This document shows positions 5,918 to 11,578 of a DNA stretch of 11,697 nt, piece by piece. Under the pieces are notes generated by a model that saw only the letters and a list, made by a program, of their open reading frames with translations, was not told the DNA's origin and ran no database searches. Every line of letters begins with the position of its first letter. The first letter of the stretch is position 1. The stretch covers positions 1-11,697 of the forward strand of contig JBBRFH010000097.1 of assembly GCA_038224615.1 (NCBI GenBank), in the 5' to 3' direction. The DNA comes from JBBRFH01 sp038224615. Its GTDB lineage: Bacteria; Planctomycetota; Phycisphaerae; Tepidisphaerales; Tepidisphaeraceae. The translations under genes and the position numbers were made by a program.

Positions 5918-6751
5918 TCAGGTTGATCTGCGGGTTGCGTCGATCAGCCGGCCGAGATCGTCGAGATCTTGGACAATGAGATCCGGCCGATTCGCGTGTA
6001 CCGCTGCTTCGGCACGGGTGGCCTCGCCGGTGAGCGTGAGCACGCCCACCGCCCCGCTGCGCCGCGCCAACGCCATGTCGGTCGAAAGGCGATCGCCGAC
6101 CATTGCGATCTGGTTCGTCGTGAGATTCATCGCGCGGCAAAGTCCTTCGAGCATGCGCGGGTCGGGCTTGCCGACGACGGCATCGGGCGCCCGGCCGACC
6201 GCGTGCTCAATGGCGGCGCAGATCGAGCCACAATCGACGAGCACCGTCGGCAGATCGGTCGGACAAGTGCGGTCGGGGTGGGACGCGATGAACGGCTTGC
6301 CGCGCGCGATCCACCACGACGCCTTGCACAGCCGCTGGTACTGCATCGTGCGATCGAACCCGACGACGACGGCATCGGGCTCGGCGTCATCGCTGACGTC
6401 GAACCCGAGCGAGCGCATCTCCCCCTGCATGCTCGCCGTCCCCAGCAGGTATATCCGCCGCACCTGCGGGTAGTGCAGGTGCAGGTACTCGGCCGTCGCG
6501 TGGGTGGAGGTGTAGAGCTGATCGGACGTGACAACCAGGCCCATGCGCCGCAGCCGCGCGACGTATTCATCGCCGCTGTGCGAGGAGTTGTTGGTCAGGA
6601 ACGAATACGTGATCCCCAGCCGGCGAAGCACGCACAGCAGCCGGGGCGTGGCGTCGAACAGGCGCTCGCCGAGGTAGATCGTGCCGTCCATGTCGAACGC
6701 GACATGGCGAACTTGCCTCAATCGGTCCACGCCGGTGCTGCCGTCAGTCAT
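5918..6751 (-). CDS. HAD-IIA family sugar/glycerol phosphatase (NagD-like)
   Basis: The 277-residue protein has all four HAD motifs: DMDGTIY (20-26, nucleophile Asp20 and acid Asp22), LTNNSS (52-57), the motif III lysine in VGKPDPRML (193-201, Lys195), and VGDRLSTD (218-225, Asp220 and Asp225). The long segment between motifs II and III is the C2a cap of the HAD-IIA subfamily, which includes NagD, 4-nitrophenylphosphatases and glycerol-3-phosphate phosphatases. With a phosphodiesterase gene directly downstream, glycerol-3-phosphate is an attractive substrate, but this is inference from context. The start at 6751 is preferred: the reading frame upstream runs into a palindromic repeat. There is no Shine-Dalgarno sequence, but TATACT lies 12 nt upstream of the ATG. 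Confidence 0.9.
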   Translation of the reverse strand: MTDGSTGVDRLRQVRHVAFDMDGTIYLGERLFDATPRLLCVLRRLGITYSFLTNNSSHSGDEYVARLRRMGLVVTSDQLYTSTHATAEYLHLHYPQVRRIYLLGTASMQGEMRSLGFDVSDDAEPDAVVVGFDRTMQYQRLCKASWWIARGKPFIASHPDRTCPTDLPTVLVDCGSICAAIEHAVGRAPDAVVGKPDPRMLEGLCRAMNLTTNQIAMVGDRLSTDMALARRSGAVGVLTLTGEATRAEAAVHANRPDLIVQDLDDLGRLIDATRRST

Positions 6752-6763
6752 GTTGCCCGACCG

Positions 6764-6769
6764 AGTATA
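6764..6769 (-). promoter_or_regulatory. -10-like box TATACT for the HAD-phosphodiesterase unit
   Basis: On the minus strand TATACT ends 12 nt before the HAD start codon, leaving room for a leader of only a few nucleotides. No recognisable -35 box or Shine-Dalgarno sequence accompanies it. Confidence 0.4.
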
Positions 6770-6799
6770 CCCGTGGCGGGGGCGATCTAGAGAATCCGA

Positions 6800-6879
6800 A
6801 TGACAAATGACAAAACTCAAATGACCAATGAGCCGCGGTCTGCGCATTCATTTGTCATTTGGATTTTGTCATTGGTCAG
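6800..6879. repeat. Palindromic element built on ATGACAA units
   Basis: The left arm has ATGAC at 6800, 6807 and 6821 and ATGA at 6828. The right arm (about 6847-6877) is nearly its reverse complement, with only a few mismatches over about 30 nt and a GC-rich 14-16-nt loop. It is AT-rich against a GC-rich background. It sits upstream of the HAD phosphatase gene and downstream of the Rid-family gene. It is probably a dispersed palindromic repeat. Confidence 0.7.
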
Positions 6880-6892
6880 TCGCCCCCGACGC

Positions 6893-6934
6893 CAGTCTTA
6901 GGGGCCGCAGACGCATGCGGGCCCCACAAGACTG
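6893..6934. repeat. Strong hairpin downstream of the Rid-family gene
   Basis: CAGTCTT (6893-6899) pairs with AAGACTG (6928-6934), GGGGCC (6901-6906) with GGCCCC (6920-6925) and GCA (6907-6909) with TGC (6916-6918). This gives 16 pairs with small bulges and a 6-nt loop. It begins about 47 nt past the stop of the leftward Rid gene and may act as a terminator, but no T-run follows on either strand. A dispersed repeat is the alternative. Confidence 0.55.
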
Positions 6935-6980
6935 CCTGCCTTACGCGACGGCCCAGTTCAGCCCGATGCGGTTGGGTGCA

Positions 6981-7448
6981 TCAGTCGCGCAGCTCGAACA
7001 GCACTTCCACCTCCACCGCCGCATTCAGCGGCAGGGCGTTGACGCCGACGGTGGCGCGGGCGTGGCGGCCTTGTTCGCCGAAGACCTGTTGCAGAAACTC
7101 GCTGGCACCATTGGCGACTTTGTGTTGTTCGGCGAAAGCGTCGTCGGACTGCACGAAGACGCCGATGCGGACGACGCGCGACAGCTTCGTGAAGTCGCCG
7201 TTCAACGCCGCGCCGAGGATGGCGATGGCGTTGAGGACGCACTGACGGGCGGCGCGCTGGGCGAGTTCGAGCGGGACCAGGGAGGGGACTTTTCCGGTTG
7301 CGAGCAGGGCGCCGTCCCTCAGCGGCAGTTGGCCGCTGACGAAGAGCAGATTCCCGCAGCGCACCGACGAGACGTACGCCGCGACCGGGGCCGGGGGCGC
7401 GGGGAGTGTTTCGCCGAGCGTGCGGAGGGTGTCGAGGACGGTTGGCAT
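6981..7448 (-). CDS. Rid family (YjgF/YER057c/UK114) protein
   Basis: Rid proteins are small trimeric enzymes; the archetype RidA hydrolyses reactive enamine/imine intermediates made by PLP-dependent dehydratases. This 155-residue member shows YVSSVRCGNLLFVSGQLPLRDG (25-46), the 'QC..NAIAIL' helix (69-78), and the C-terminal RATVGVNALPLNAAVEVEV (131-149), with Arg131 at the position of the catalytic arginine of RidA. It is longer than RidA (about 128 residues) because of an N-terminal extension and an internal insertion, so it belongs to a YjgF-like subgroup whose substrate is not certain. The ATG at 7448 is preceded by TATACT ending 6 nt away, so the transcript may be leaderless. It stands alone between repeat elements. 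Confidence 0.9.
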   Translation of the reverse strand: MPTVLDTLRTLGETLPAPPAPVAAYVSSVRCGNLLFVSGQLPLRDGALLATGKVPSLVPLELAQRAARQCVLNAIAILGAALNGDFTKLSRVVRIGVFVQSDDAFAEQHKVANGASEFLQQVFGEQGRHARATVGVNALPLNAAVEVEVLFELRD

Positions 7449-7454
7449 TGCCTG

Positions 7455-7460
7455 AGTATA
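7455..7460 (-). promoter_or_regulatory. -10-like box TATACT for the Rid-family gene
   Basis: On the minus strand TATACT is followed by 6 nt and then the ATG, so a start about 7 nt after the box would coincide with the A of ATG. No Shine-Dalgarno sequence fits in between. Confidence 0.45.
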
Positions 7461-7494
7461 ACTCGGCGCGCGGTTGGCGTCTTTCCGCTCAATG

Positions 7495-7609
7495 CGAGCC
7501 GAGACACGAAGGCACGAAAAACACGAAGTTCAGCACGAAGAGGAAATCAAGAAATAGGTATAGCTTCGTGTTCGGATTCGTGTTTTTTGTGGTTCCGTGT
7601 CTCTGCTCG
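7495..7609. repeat. Palindromic element with spaced ACGAA boxes
   Basis: The outermost arms pair CGAGC plus GAGACACG (7495-7508) with CGTGTCTC plus GCTCG (7596-7609), 13 pairs with one mismatch. The left arm has ACGAA at 7506, 7514, 7523 and 7535 (steps 8, 9, 12). The right arm read on the complement has matching boxes at the same steps. The middle is an AT-rich loop. It fills the space between the Rid-family start and the metallopeptidase stop; no gene is seen in it. Confidence 0.75.
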
Positions 7610-7675
7610 TATTTAGCGCAACGCGATCAGCGCGACGACTCACGCAGCGCAATCGTAAAGGTGACGTTCGGAATT

Positions 7676-8512
7676 TCACAACTGCTTGTACGGCAGCTTG
7701 AACAGCGCTTGCATTCCCGCGATATCGCCCGTTTCGAAGCCGCGCTTGAACCAGCGGGCGCGCTGGGCGCTGGTGCCGTGGGTGAAGGAGTCGGGGACGA
7801 CGTAGCCTTGCGAGCGCTTCTGCAGCGTGTCGTCGCCGATCTGGTTGGCGGCGTTGAGGGCTTCGTCGATGTCGCCGGGCTCGAGAATCTTCTTGGTCTG
7901 CTGGGCGTGATGGGCCCACACGCCGGCGAGGTAGTCGGCCTGCAGTTCCAGGCGGACGCTCGCCTCGTGATCGCCCGGCGAAGCGGAGAAGCCGAGTTGG
8001 CGCTGAACATGATGGCCGACCTCGTGGGCGATCACGTAGGCCATCGCGAAATCGCCGGGGGCCTTGAATCGCTGCTTGAGTTGGTCGTAGAAGTTCAAGT
8101 CGATGTAGACGTTCTGGTCGGCCGGGCAGTAGAACGGGCCGGCGGCGTCGGAGGCGAAGCCGCACCCTGATTGCACGCCGCCGCTGAACAGCACGAGCTT
8201 CGGCTGCACGTAGTTCTTGCGGAGCTGCTGTTGAAAGAGCTGCCCCCACACGTCCTCGGTGTCGGCGAGCACCACGCCGACGAACTGCCGCAGGGGTTCC
8301 TGGGCCGGGTCGATCTGCTGCTGCCGCACGCTGGCCTGCTGGCCGCCGGACGGATCGACCTGCTGCAGGAGCTGGGTCGGATCGGTCCCGGTGAGCAGGC
8401 TGATGACGACGATGATCACCGTCACGATCCCGCCGCCGCCGGCGATGGTGCCGATGCCCATGCCGCGCCGGTCATCCACGTTGTCGCTTCCGCGTCGTCC
8501 CTGCCAGAGCAT
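7676..8512 (-). CDS. ypfJ: Putative neutral zinc metallopeptidase, YpfJ family
   Basis: The 278-residue protein matches the YpfJ/neutral zinc metallopeptidase family, membrane-anchored proteins of unproven substrate. It has a short cytoplasmic N-terminus (MLWQGRRGSDNVDDRRG), one transmembrane segment at about residues 22-41, a Gln-rich linker, then the peptidase domain. The zinc motif is AHEVGHHVQ (162-170; His163, Glu164, His167), and RLELQADYLAG (187-197) should supply the third ligand. Cys117 and Cys129 (GCGFASDAAGPFYCP) are the conserved family pair, and the C-terminal GTSAQRARWFKRGFETGD (246-263) is typical. The ATG at 8512 is chosen because AGGAGG lies 4 nt upstream and the family begins with this MxW...R motif. 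Unlike its neighbours it has both a Shine-Dalgarno sequence and a normal leader. Confidence 0.93.
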   Translation of the reverse strand: MLWQGRRGSDNVDDRRGMGIGTIAGGGGIVTVIIVVISLLTGTDPTQLLQQVDPSGGQQASVRQQQIDPAQEPLRQFVGVVLADTEDVWGQLFQQQLRKNYVQPKLVLFSGGVQSGCGFASDAAGPFYCPADQNVYIDLNFYDQLKQRFKAPGDFAMAYVIAHEVGHHVQRQLGFSASPGDHEASVRLELQADYLAGVWAHHAQQTKKILEPGDIDEALNAANQIGDDTLQKRSQGYVVPDSFTHGTSAQRARWFKRGFETGDIAGMQALFKLPYKQL

Positions 8513-8537
8513 CGAGCCTCCTGATGAGCAATGGTCA

Positions 8538-8543
8538 AGTGTA
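8538..8543 (-). promoter_or_regulatory. -10-like box TACACT for ypfJ
   Basis: On the minus strand TACACT is followed by 25 nt to the ATG, enough for a short leader carrying AGGAGG (8522-8517). It is the same type of box as at the apparently leaderless genes, but at ordinary promoter distance. Confidence 0.4.
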
Positions 8544-8620
8544 GGAGGCACTTGGGTCTGCCGTCTCGCGGTGCGGCGAATCGTTGCTGCGGTATGGCAT
8601 CACCGGGAGGAAAATGCCGG

Positions 8621-8660
8621 CCGCGAAGATGCGATGAGCGCGAAGGCGAACGCGAAGAAC
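8621..8660 (+). repeat. Solo arm related to the MITE core
   Basis: The sequence closely follows the left inner arm of the MITE: CCGCGAAGATGCGA, then GAGCGCGAAGG, then ACGCGAAGAA. CGA(A/T) boxes at 8623, 8631, 8640 and 8652 keep the 8-9-12 spacing. No opposing arm or terminal repeat is visible, so it is a partial or ancestral unit. Confidence 0.6.
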
Positions 8661-8670
8661 ACGTTTTTCG

Positions 8671-8710
8671 AATGTGTATGAATGTGGAAGAATGTGTACG
8701 AGTGTGTACG
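8671..8710 (+). repeat. Four 10-nt tandem repeats
   Basis: Four consecutive units: AATGTGTATG, AATGTGGAAG, AATGTGTACG and AGTGTGTACG. They follow directly after the solo MITE-like arm. There is no coding sense in the context. Confidence 0.75.
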
Positions 8711-8756
8711 CACGAAAGGCGACGGATGTTGCGGCACTGCTTTCGCGGAGAAGCGC

Positions 8757-9148
8757 TGTCATCCTGAGCGCCAGCGAAGGATCTACTGGCCATGTCACAG
8801 CGCGGCGTCGACGCTGGGCACTGTGAGAACGAACTCATACGTTTCCGGTGTGAAACCCGCGCCCAGATGCCAAGGCGAACCGCGAAGATGCGAAGAGCGC
8901 GAAGGAAGACGCGAAGAATGCCCATTTTTTTATTTCTTCATGTTTCCCATCGCGTTGGTCATCGCGCTCTTCGAATCTTCGCGGCTCGCATTGTTCTCGA
9001 AACGCAATGCGGGGGCTGAGAACAACTCGACATTCAACACTTTGTGCCGGTGCGTGGGGCTCACACCTGAAACGTATCACCCTCTCGTTTGCGCGCCGCT
9101 GACACTCTGTCGCGGCGAGAAGATCCTTCGCTGGCGCTCAGGATGACA
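8757..9148. repeat. 28-bp perfect inverted repeat enclosing MITE copy 2
   Basis: The 28-nt arms at 8757-8784 (beginning TGTCATCCTGAGCGCC) and 9121-9148 are exact reverse complements. Between them are 336 nt, of which 242 are the MITE and one copy of its target duplication. Without the MITE the arms would lie about 94 nt apart. No gene is seen anywhere from 8513 to 9189; the whole 677-nt interval is repeat sequence. The TCATCCTGAGCG...CGAAGGATCT pattern recalls motifs dispersed in many bacterial genomes (recall, not checked). Confidence 0.75.
8838..9076. mobile_element. MITE-like element, copy 2 (239 bp)
   Basis: It has the same length and orientation as copy 1. The ends are TACGTTTCCGGTGTGA on the left and, on the complement, TACGTTTCAGGTGTGA on the right. 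It is flanked by TCA at 8835-8837 and 9077-9079. CGAA-type boxes lie at 8875, 8882, 8890, 8899 and 8911 (steps 7, 8, 9, 12), with the opposite arm in the same register. A further internal hairpin pairs TTGTTCTC with GAGAACAA. It carries no reading frame with protein-like features. Confidence 0.8.
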
Positions 9149-9189
9149 CGGGTTGCTGCGCCGACCGCAGTGGTTCATTACCCCGTCGC

Positions 9190-11004
9190 CTATGCGGCTG
9201 ACGATTCGGTCGAAGCGAGGACGGGGACGGGGTTTCGGCGGCTCGCGACGTAGACACGCAAGGCCTCGAACGCCACGAACAACGCCAGCGCGAACAGCGC
9301 CGCGGCGATGGACATATTGACGATGTTCATGTTGTCGGGCTTCAGTCCCTGTCGCACGAGGGCCTCGTGCTTGCTGAGGAAGCTCAGGAAGTTCATCACC
9401 AGCGCCAGGCAGGTCGTGCCGAGCATGAAAATCGCGGGCGCAAGCGCGAACCAGACCGGGCGGCCGGTGCGCCAGAGCCAGACGCTGACGCCCACCAGCG
9501 TCAACGCGGCCAGCAACTGGTTGCTCGTGCCGAAGAGTACCCAGAAGGTCATGAACGATTTCGGCGGCATCTTCCAGAGGTAGTAACTGGGTAACGCGAG
9601 GGTGAGGATCGTCGCGATCGCGCCGCCGAGCTTGCCTTGCAGGCCGGTGATTTCCTGCAGCACATATCGGCCGAGGCGGGTGCAGACGTCGAGGGTGTCG
9701 AAGACGAAACTGCTGAATGCCAGCAGGCCGAAGCTGATCGCAAATTTCATGTCGATGCCCAGCAGGTGCATGAAGTTGCCGATGCCGCGGGCGTAGATGC
9801 CGTCGGGCTTGCCGGTGGTGCCGGGCACCATCACCATCACGCACGAGAGCGCGAAGATCGCGACCATCGCCTCGAGCAGCATCGCGCCGTAGGCGATCGG
9901 TTTGATGTCGCTCTCGGTGCGGACCTGCTTGCTGGTGGTGCCGCTGGCGACGATCGAATGGAACCCGCTGCACGCGCCGCAGGCGATGGTGATGAACAGG
10001 AACGGGAACAGCCACGCCCCGGCCATCGCGGGCGCGGTGGTGGCGTTGGCGTAGAACCCGCTGAATGCCGGCCAGGTGATCTTGAGCGATTCAGCGCCCA
10101 TGATGCCGCCGACCAGCGTGCCGACGATGCCGAAGACGAGCGTCGCGTACAGGAACGCCGCGCCGATCACGCCGCGTGGTTGCAGCAGGATCCACATCGG
10201 CGTGATGCTGGCGATGAAGCAGTAGACGAGCAGCGCCTGGTCCCACCGCTTGATCAGCCCGCCGGCCGCTTCCTTGCTGTAGGTCGAGGTGTCCATGAAC
10301 GGCATCCCGTGCGTGGAGAGCCACTCGGCCAGCGCGGGCGCCTGCCAGATCGTCAGCGAAAGGACGACGACGCTGCCGACAAGCCCGATCCACCACGGCG
10401 TCTTCGTGTAGCGCAGCACCAGTCCCAGCACGATGCTCAGCAGCAGGTACGCCGTCGCGCCGATCGCCACCGCGCCGCCGTTGATGGCGATGGTCGTCGG
10501 CACGCCATCGACGTTCATCGAGTAGCTTTCAAAGAATCCGAACGTGCTCGCGGTGACGTCGGCGAACGCGATCACGACGTACACCAGCGCGATCCACACG
10601 AACATCAGGAACGTAAAGTAAGCCGGCCGGCTCATGTGCTCGCGGACCACCTGCGTGATGCTCGACGCCTTGTGGCGGATCGAGGCGAGCAGCGCGCCAG
10701 AGTCGTGTACGCCGCCGATGAAAATCGCGCCGAAGAGAATCCAGATCAGCGCCGGCAACCACCCGAATGCCAGCCCCGCGAAGATCGGCCCGACCACCGG
10801 CCCGGCGGCGGCGATGGCGGTGAAGTGCCCGCCCAGCACCACGCCCGGCGGGGCGGGGACGTAGTCGTTCCCGTCCTCCATCTCAACCGCCGGCGTGACC
10901 CGCGTCGCGTCCACGCCCAGCCATCGCACAATCAACCGCCCGTAGACCCGGTATGCCACAAGCAATATGACCGCGCACGCGGCCACGATCGGAAGAATGG
11001 TCAT
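9190..11004 (-). CDS. cstA: Carbon starvation protein CstA (peptide/pyruvate transporter family)
   Basis: CstA-family proteins are multi-spanning inner-membrane transporters; E. coli members take up peptides or pyruvate when carbon is short. This 604-residue protein is shorter than E. coli CstA (about 700) but has the family landmarks: EDGNDYVPAPPGVVLGGHF (43-61) followed by TAIAAAGPVVGP (62-73), HDSGALLASIRHKASSI (100-116), and the central TIACGACSGFHSIVASGTTS motif near residue 340. Many hydrophobic segments of about 20 residues span the sequence. The ATG at 11004 has no Shine-Dalgarno sequence, but TACACT lies 8 nt upstream. It has no neighbouring sensor or regulator gene. A long reading frame on the opposite strand is a composition artefact. 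Confidence 0.96.
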   Translation of the reverse strand: MTILPIVAACAVILLVAYRVYGRLIVRWLGVDATRVTPAVEMEDGNDYVPAPPGVVLGGHFTAIAAAGPVVGPIFAGLAFGWLPALIWILFGAIFIGGVHDSGALLASIRHKASSITQVVREHMSRPAYFTFLMFVWIALVYVVIAFADVTASTFGFFESYSMNVDGVPTTIAINGGAVAIGATAYLLLSIVLGLVLRYTKTPWWIGLVGSVVVLSLTIWQAPALAEWLSTHGMPFMDTSTYSKEAAGGLIKRWDQALLVYCFIASITPMWILLQPRGVIGAAFLYATLVFGIVGTLVGGIMGAESLKITWPAFSGFYANATTAPAMAGAWLFPFLFITIACGACSGFHSIVASGTTSKQVRTESDIKPIAYGAMLLEAMVAIFALSCVMVMVPGTTGKPDGIYARGIGNFMHLLGIDMKFAISFGLLAFSSFVFDTLDVCTRLGRYVLQEITGLQGKLGGAIATILTLALPSYYLWKMPPKSFMTFWVLFGTSNQLLAALTLVGVSVWLWRTGRPVWFALAPAIFMLGTTCLALVMNFLSFLSKHEALVRQGLKPDNMNIVNMSIAAALFALALFVAFEALRVYVASRRNPVPVLASTESSAA

Positions 11005-11012
11005 ATCGGGGC

Positions 11013-11018
11013 AGTGTA
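11013..11018 (-). promoter_or_regulatory. -10-like box TACACT for cstA
   Basis: On the minus strand TACACT ends 8 nt before the cstA ATG, with no Shine-Dalgarno sequence between. This fits a leaderless or near-leaderless transcript. No clear -35 box is seen. Confidence 0.4.
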
Positions 11019-11042
11019 ACGTCGCGCGGCCAATCTCTTGAG

Positions 11043-11399
11043 TCAGAATGATGCACCGTCATGGCAGGACGAGCGGTCGGGTGGTGGGCGCGGGCGGATT
11101 GGCGGGCGCGACCCAGCGACTGATATCGCGAAATTATCCCCCCACTGCTCGGGCTTGAAGCGATCGGCCGTACCGGCGTCCTGATACCACCCATATTGCG
11201 GCGCATCGTTGATGGCAAACGCTTTGCCGTCTGGCTCGTTCACGATCGTGAGGCCGGGCGCGATGATGAACAGCCGGTACGCCGCGAGCGCTTCGGTACC
11301 AACGCCGACGAGCGCGCGGACGACGCCATCGCCGTTCTGCTTGCCGCCGAGAAGGTAAACAGTTACGACGGACAGCAGGGTTGAAGGGTCGTGTCCCCT
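11043..11399 (-). pseudogene. Unrecognised protein-like reading frame without a normal start
   Basis: Between the stop at 11402-11400 and the TGA at 11045-11043 the minus strand is open for 119 codons. Codon use is coding-like, with mostly G or C in the third position. The translation includes a hydrophobic start (TLLSVVTVYLLGG), LAAYRLFIIAPGLTIV, then NDAPQYGWYQDAG and PEQWGDNFAISVAG, ending in a Pro/Arg-rich tail. No ATG occurs in frame; the only usual alternative start is a GTG at 11243, giving 66 residues and losing the hydrophobic part. I do not recognise the family. It may be a gene that lost its 5' end, a frameshifted gene, or one using a CTG start near 11378. The hydrophobic N-terminus followed by a soluble part would suit a secreted or pilin-like protein, but that is speculation. 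Confidence 0.4.
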
Positions 11400-11402
11400 T
11401 CA
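11382..11402. other. Small hairpin
   Basis: TGAAGGG (11382-11388) pairs with CCCTTCA (11396-11402) around a 7-nt loop. There is no T-run. From here to about 11540 no gene, RNA or clear repeat is seen. Confidence 0.3.
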
Positions 11403-11543
11403 GTTATCCTCGACACGATGACCCGTCGAAACTAATGTTCAGGATTGTGACATGAGTGGGGTCTGGACAGTAGCAAACAGGCTTCGCGTCGCATCCACGA
11501 CCCAGGCAGCTCCACTCCCAAGCGGCTTTCGGCTGCACGGTCC

Positions 11544-11571
11544 TTGCAAGATAGTAATTAATTCCTAAAAT
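11544..11571 (+). promoter_or_regulatory. Promoter-like TTGCAA-16-TAAAAT for the ATPase gene
   Basis: TTGCAA (11544-11549) is separated by 16 nt from TAAAAT (11566-11571) in a local AT-rich patch. The -10-like box ends 7 nt before the ATG at 11579, the same spacing as at glgB. Confidence 0.45.
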
Positions 11572-11578
11572 GCAATAT

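Noticed and set aside
5868..6140. N-terminal extension of the phosphodiesterase by 91 codons
   Set aside because: It overlaps the HAD phosphatase gene, is Arg/His/Gly-rich, and bypasses a good GGAGG site at the downstream ATG.
8671..8710. Tandem repeats considered as a CRISPR array
   Set aside because: Units are 10 nt, directly abutting and without spacers; no cas genes are present.
9637..11019. A 460-codon open frame on the plus strand opposite cstA
   Set aside because: The translation is an Arg/Asp/His/Ala-rich low-complexity string, antisense to an unmistakable CstA; it is a composition artefact.
11481..11503. Possible fourth REP copy (CGTCGCATCCACGACC)
   Set aside because: It resembles the REP core but has no paired stem and no correctly placed TAG head; it is too weak to call.
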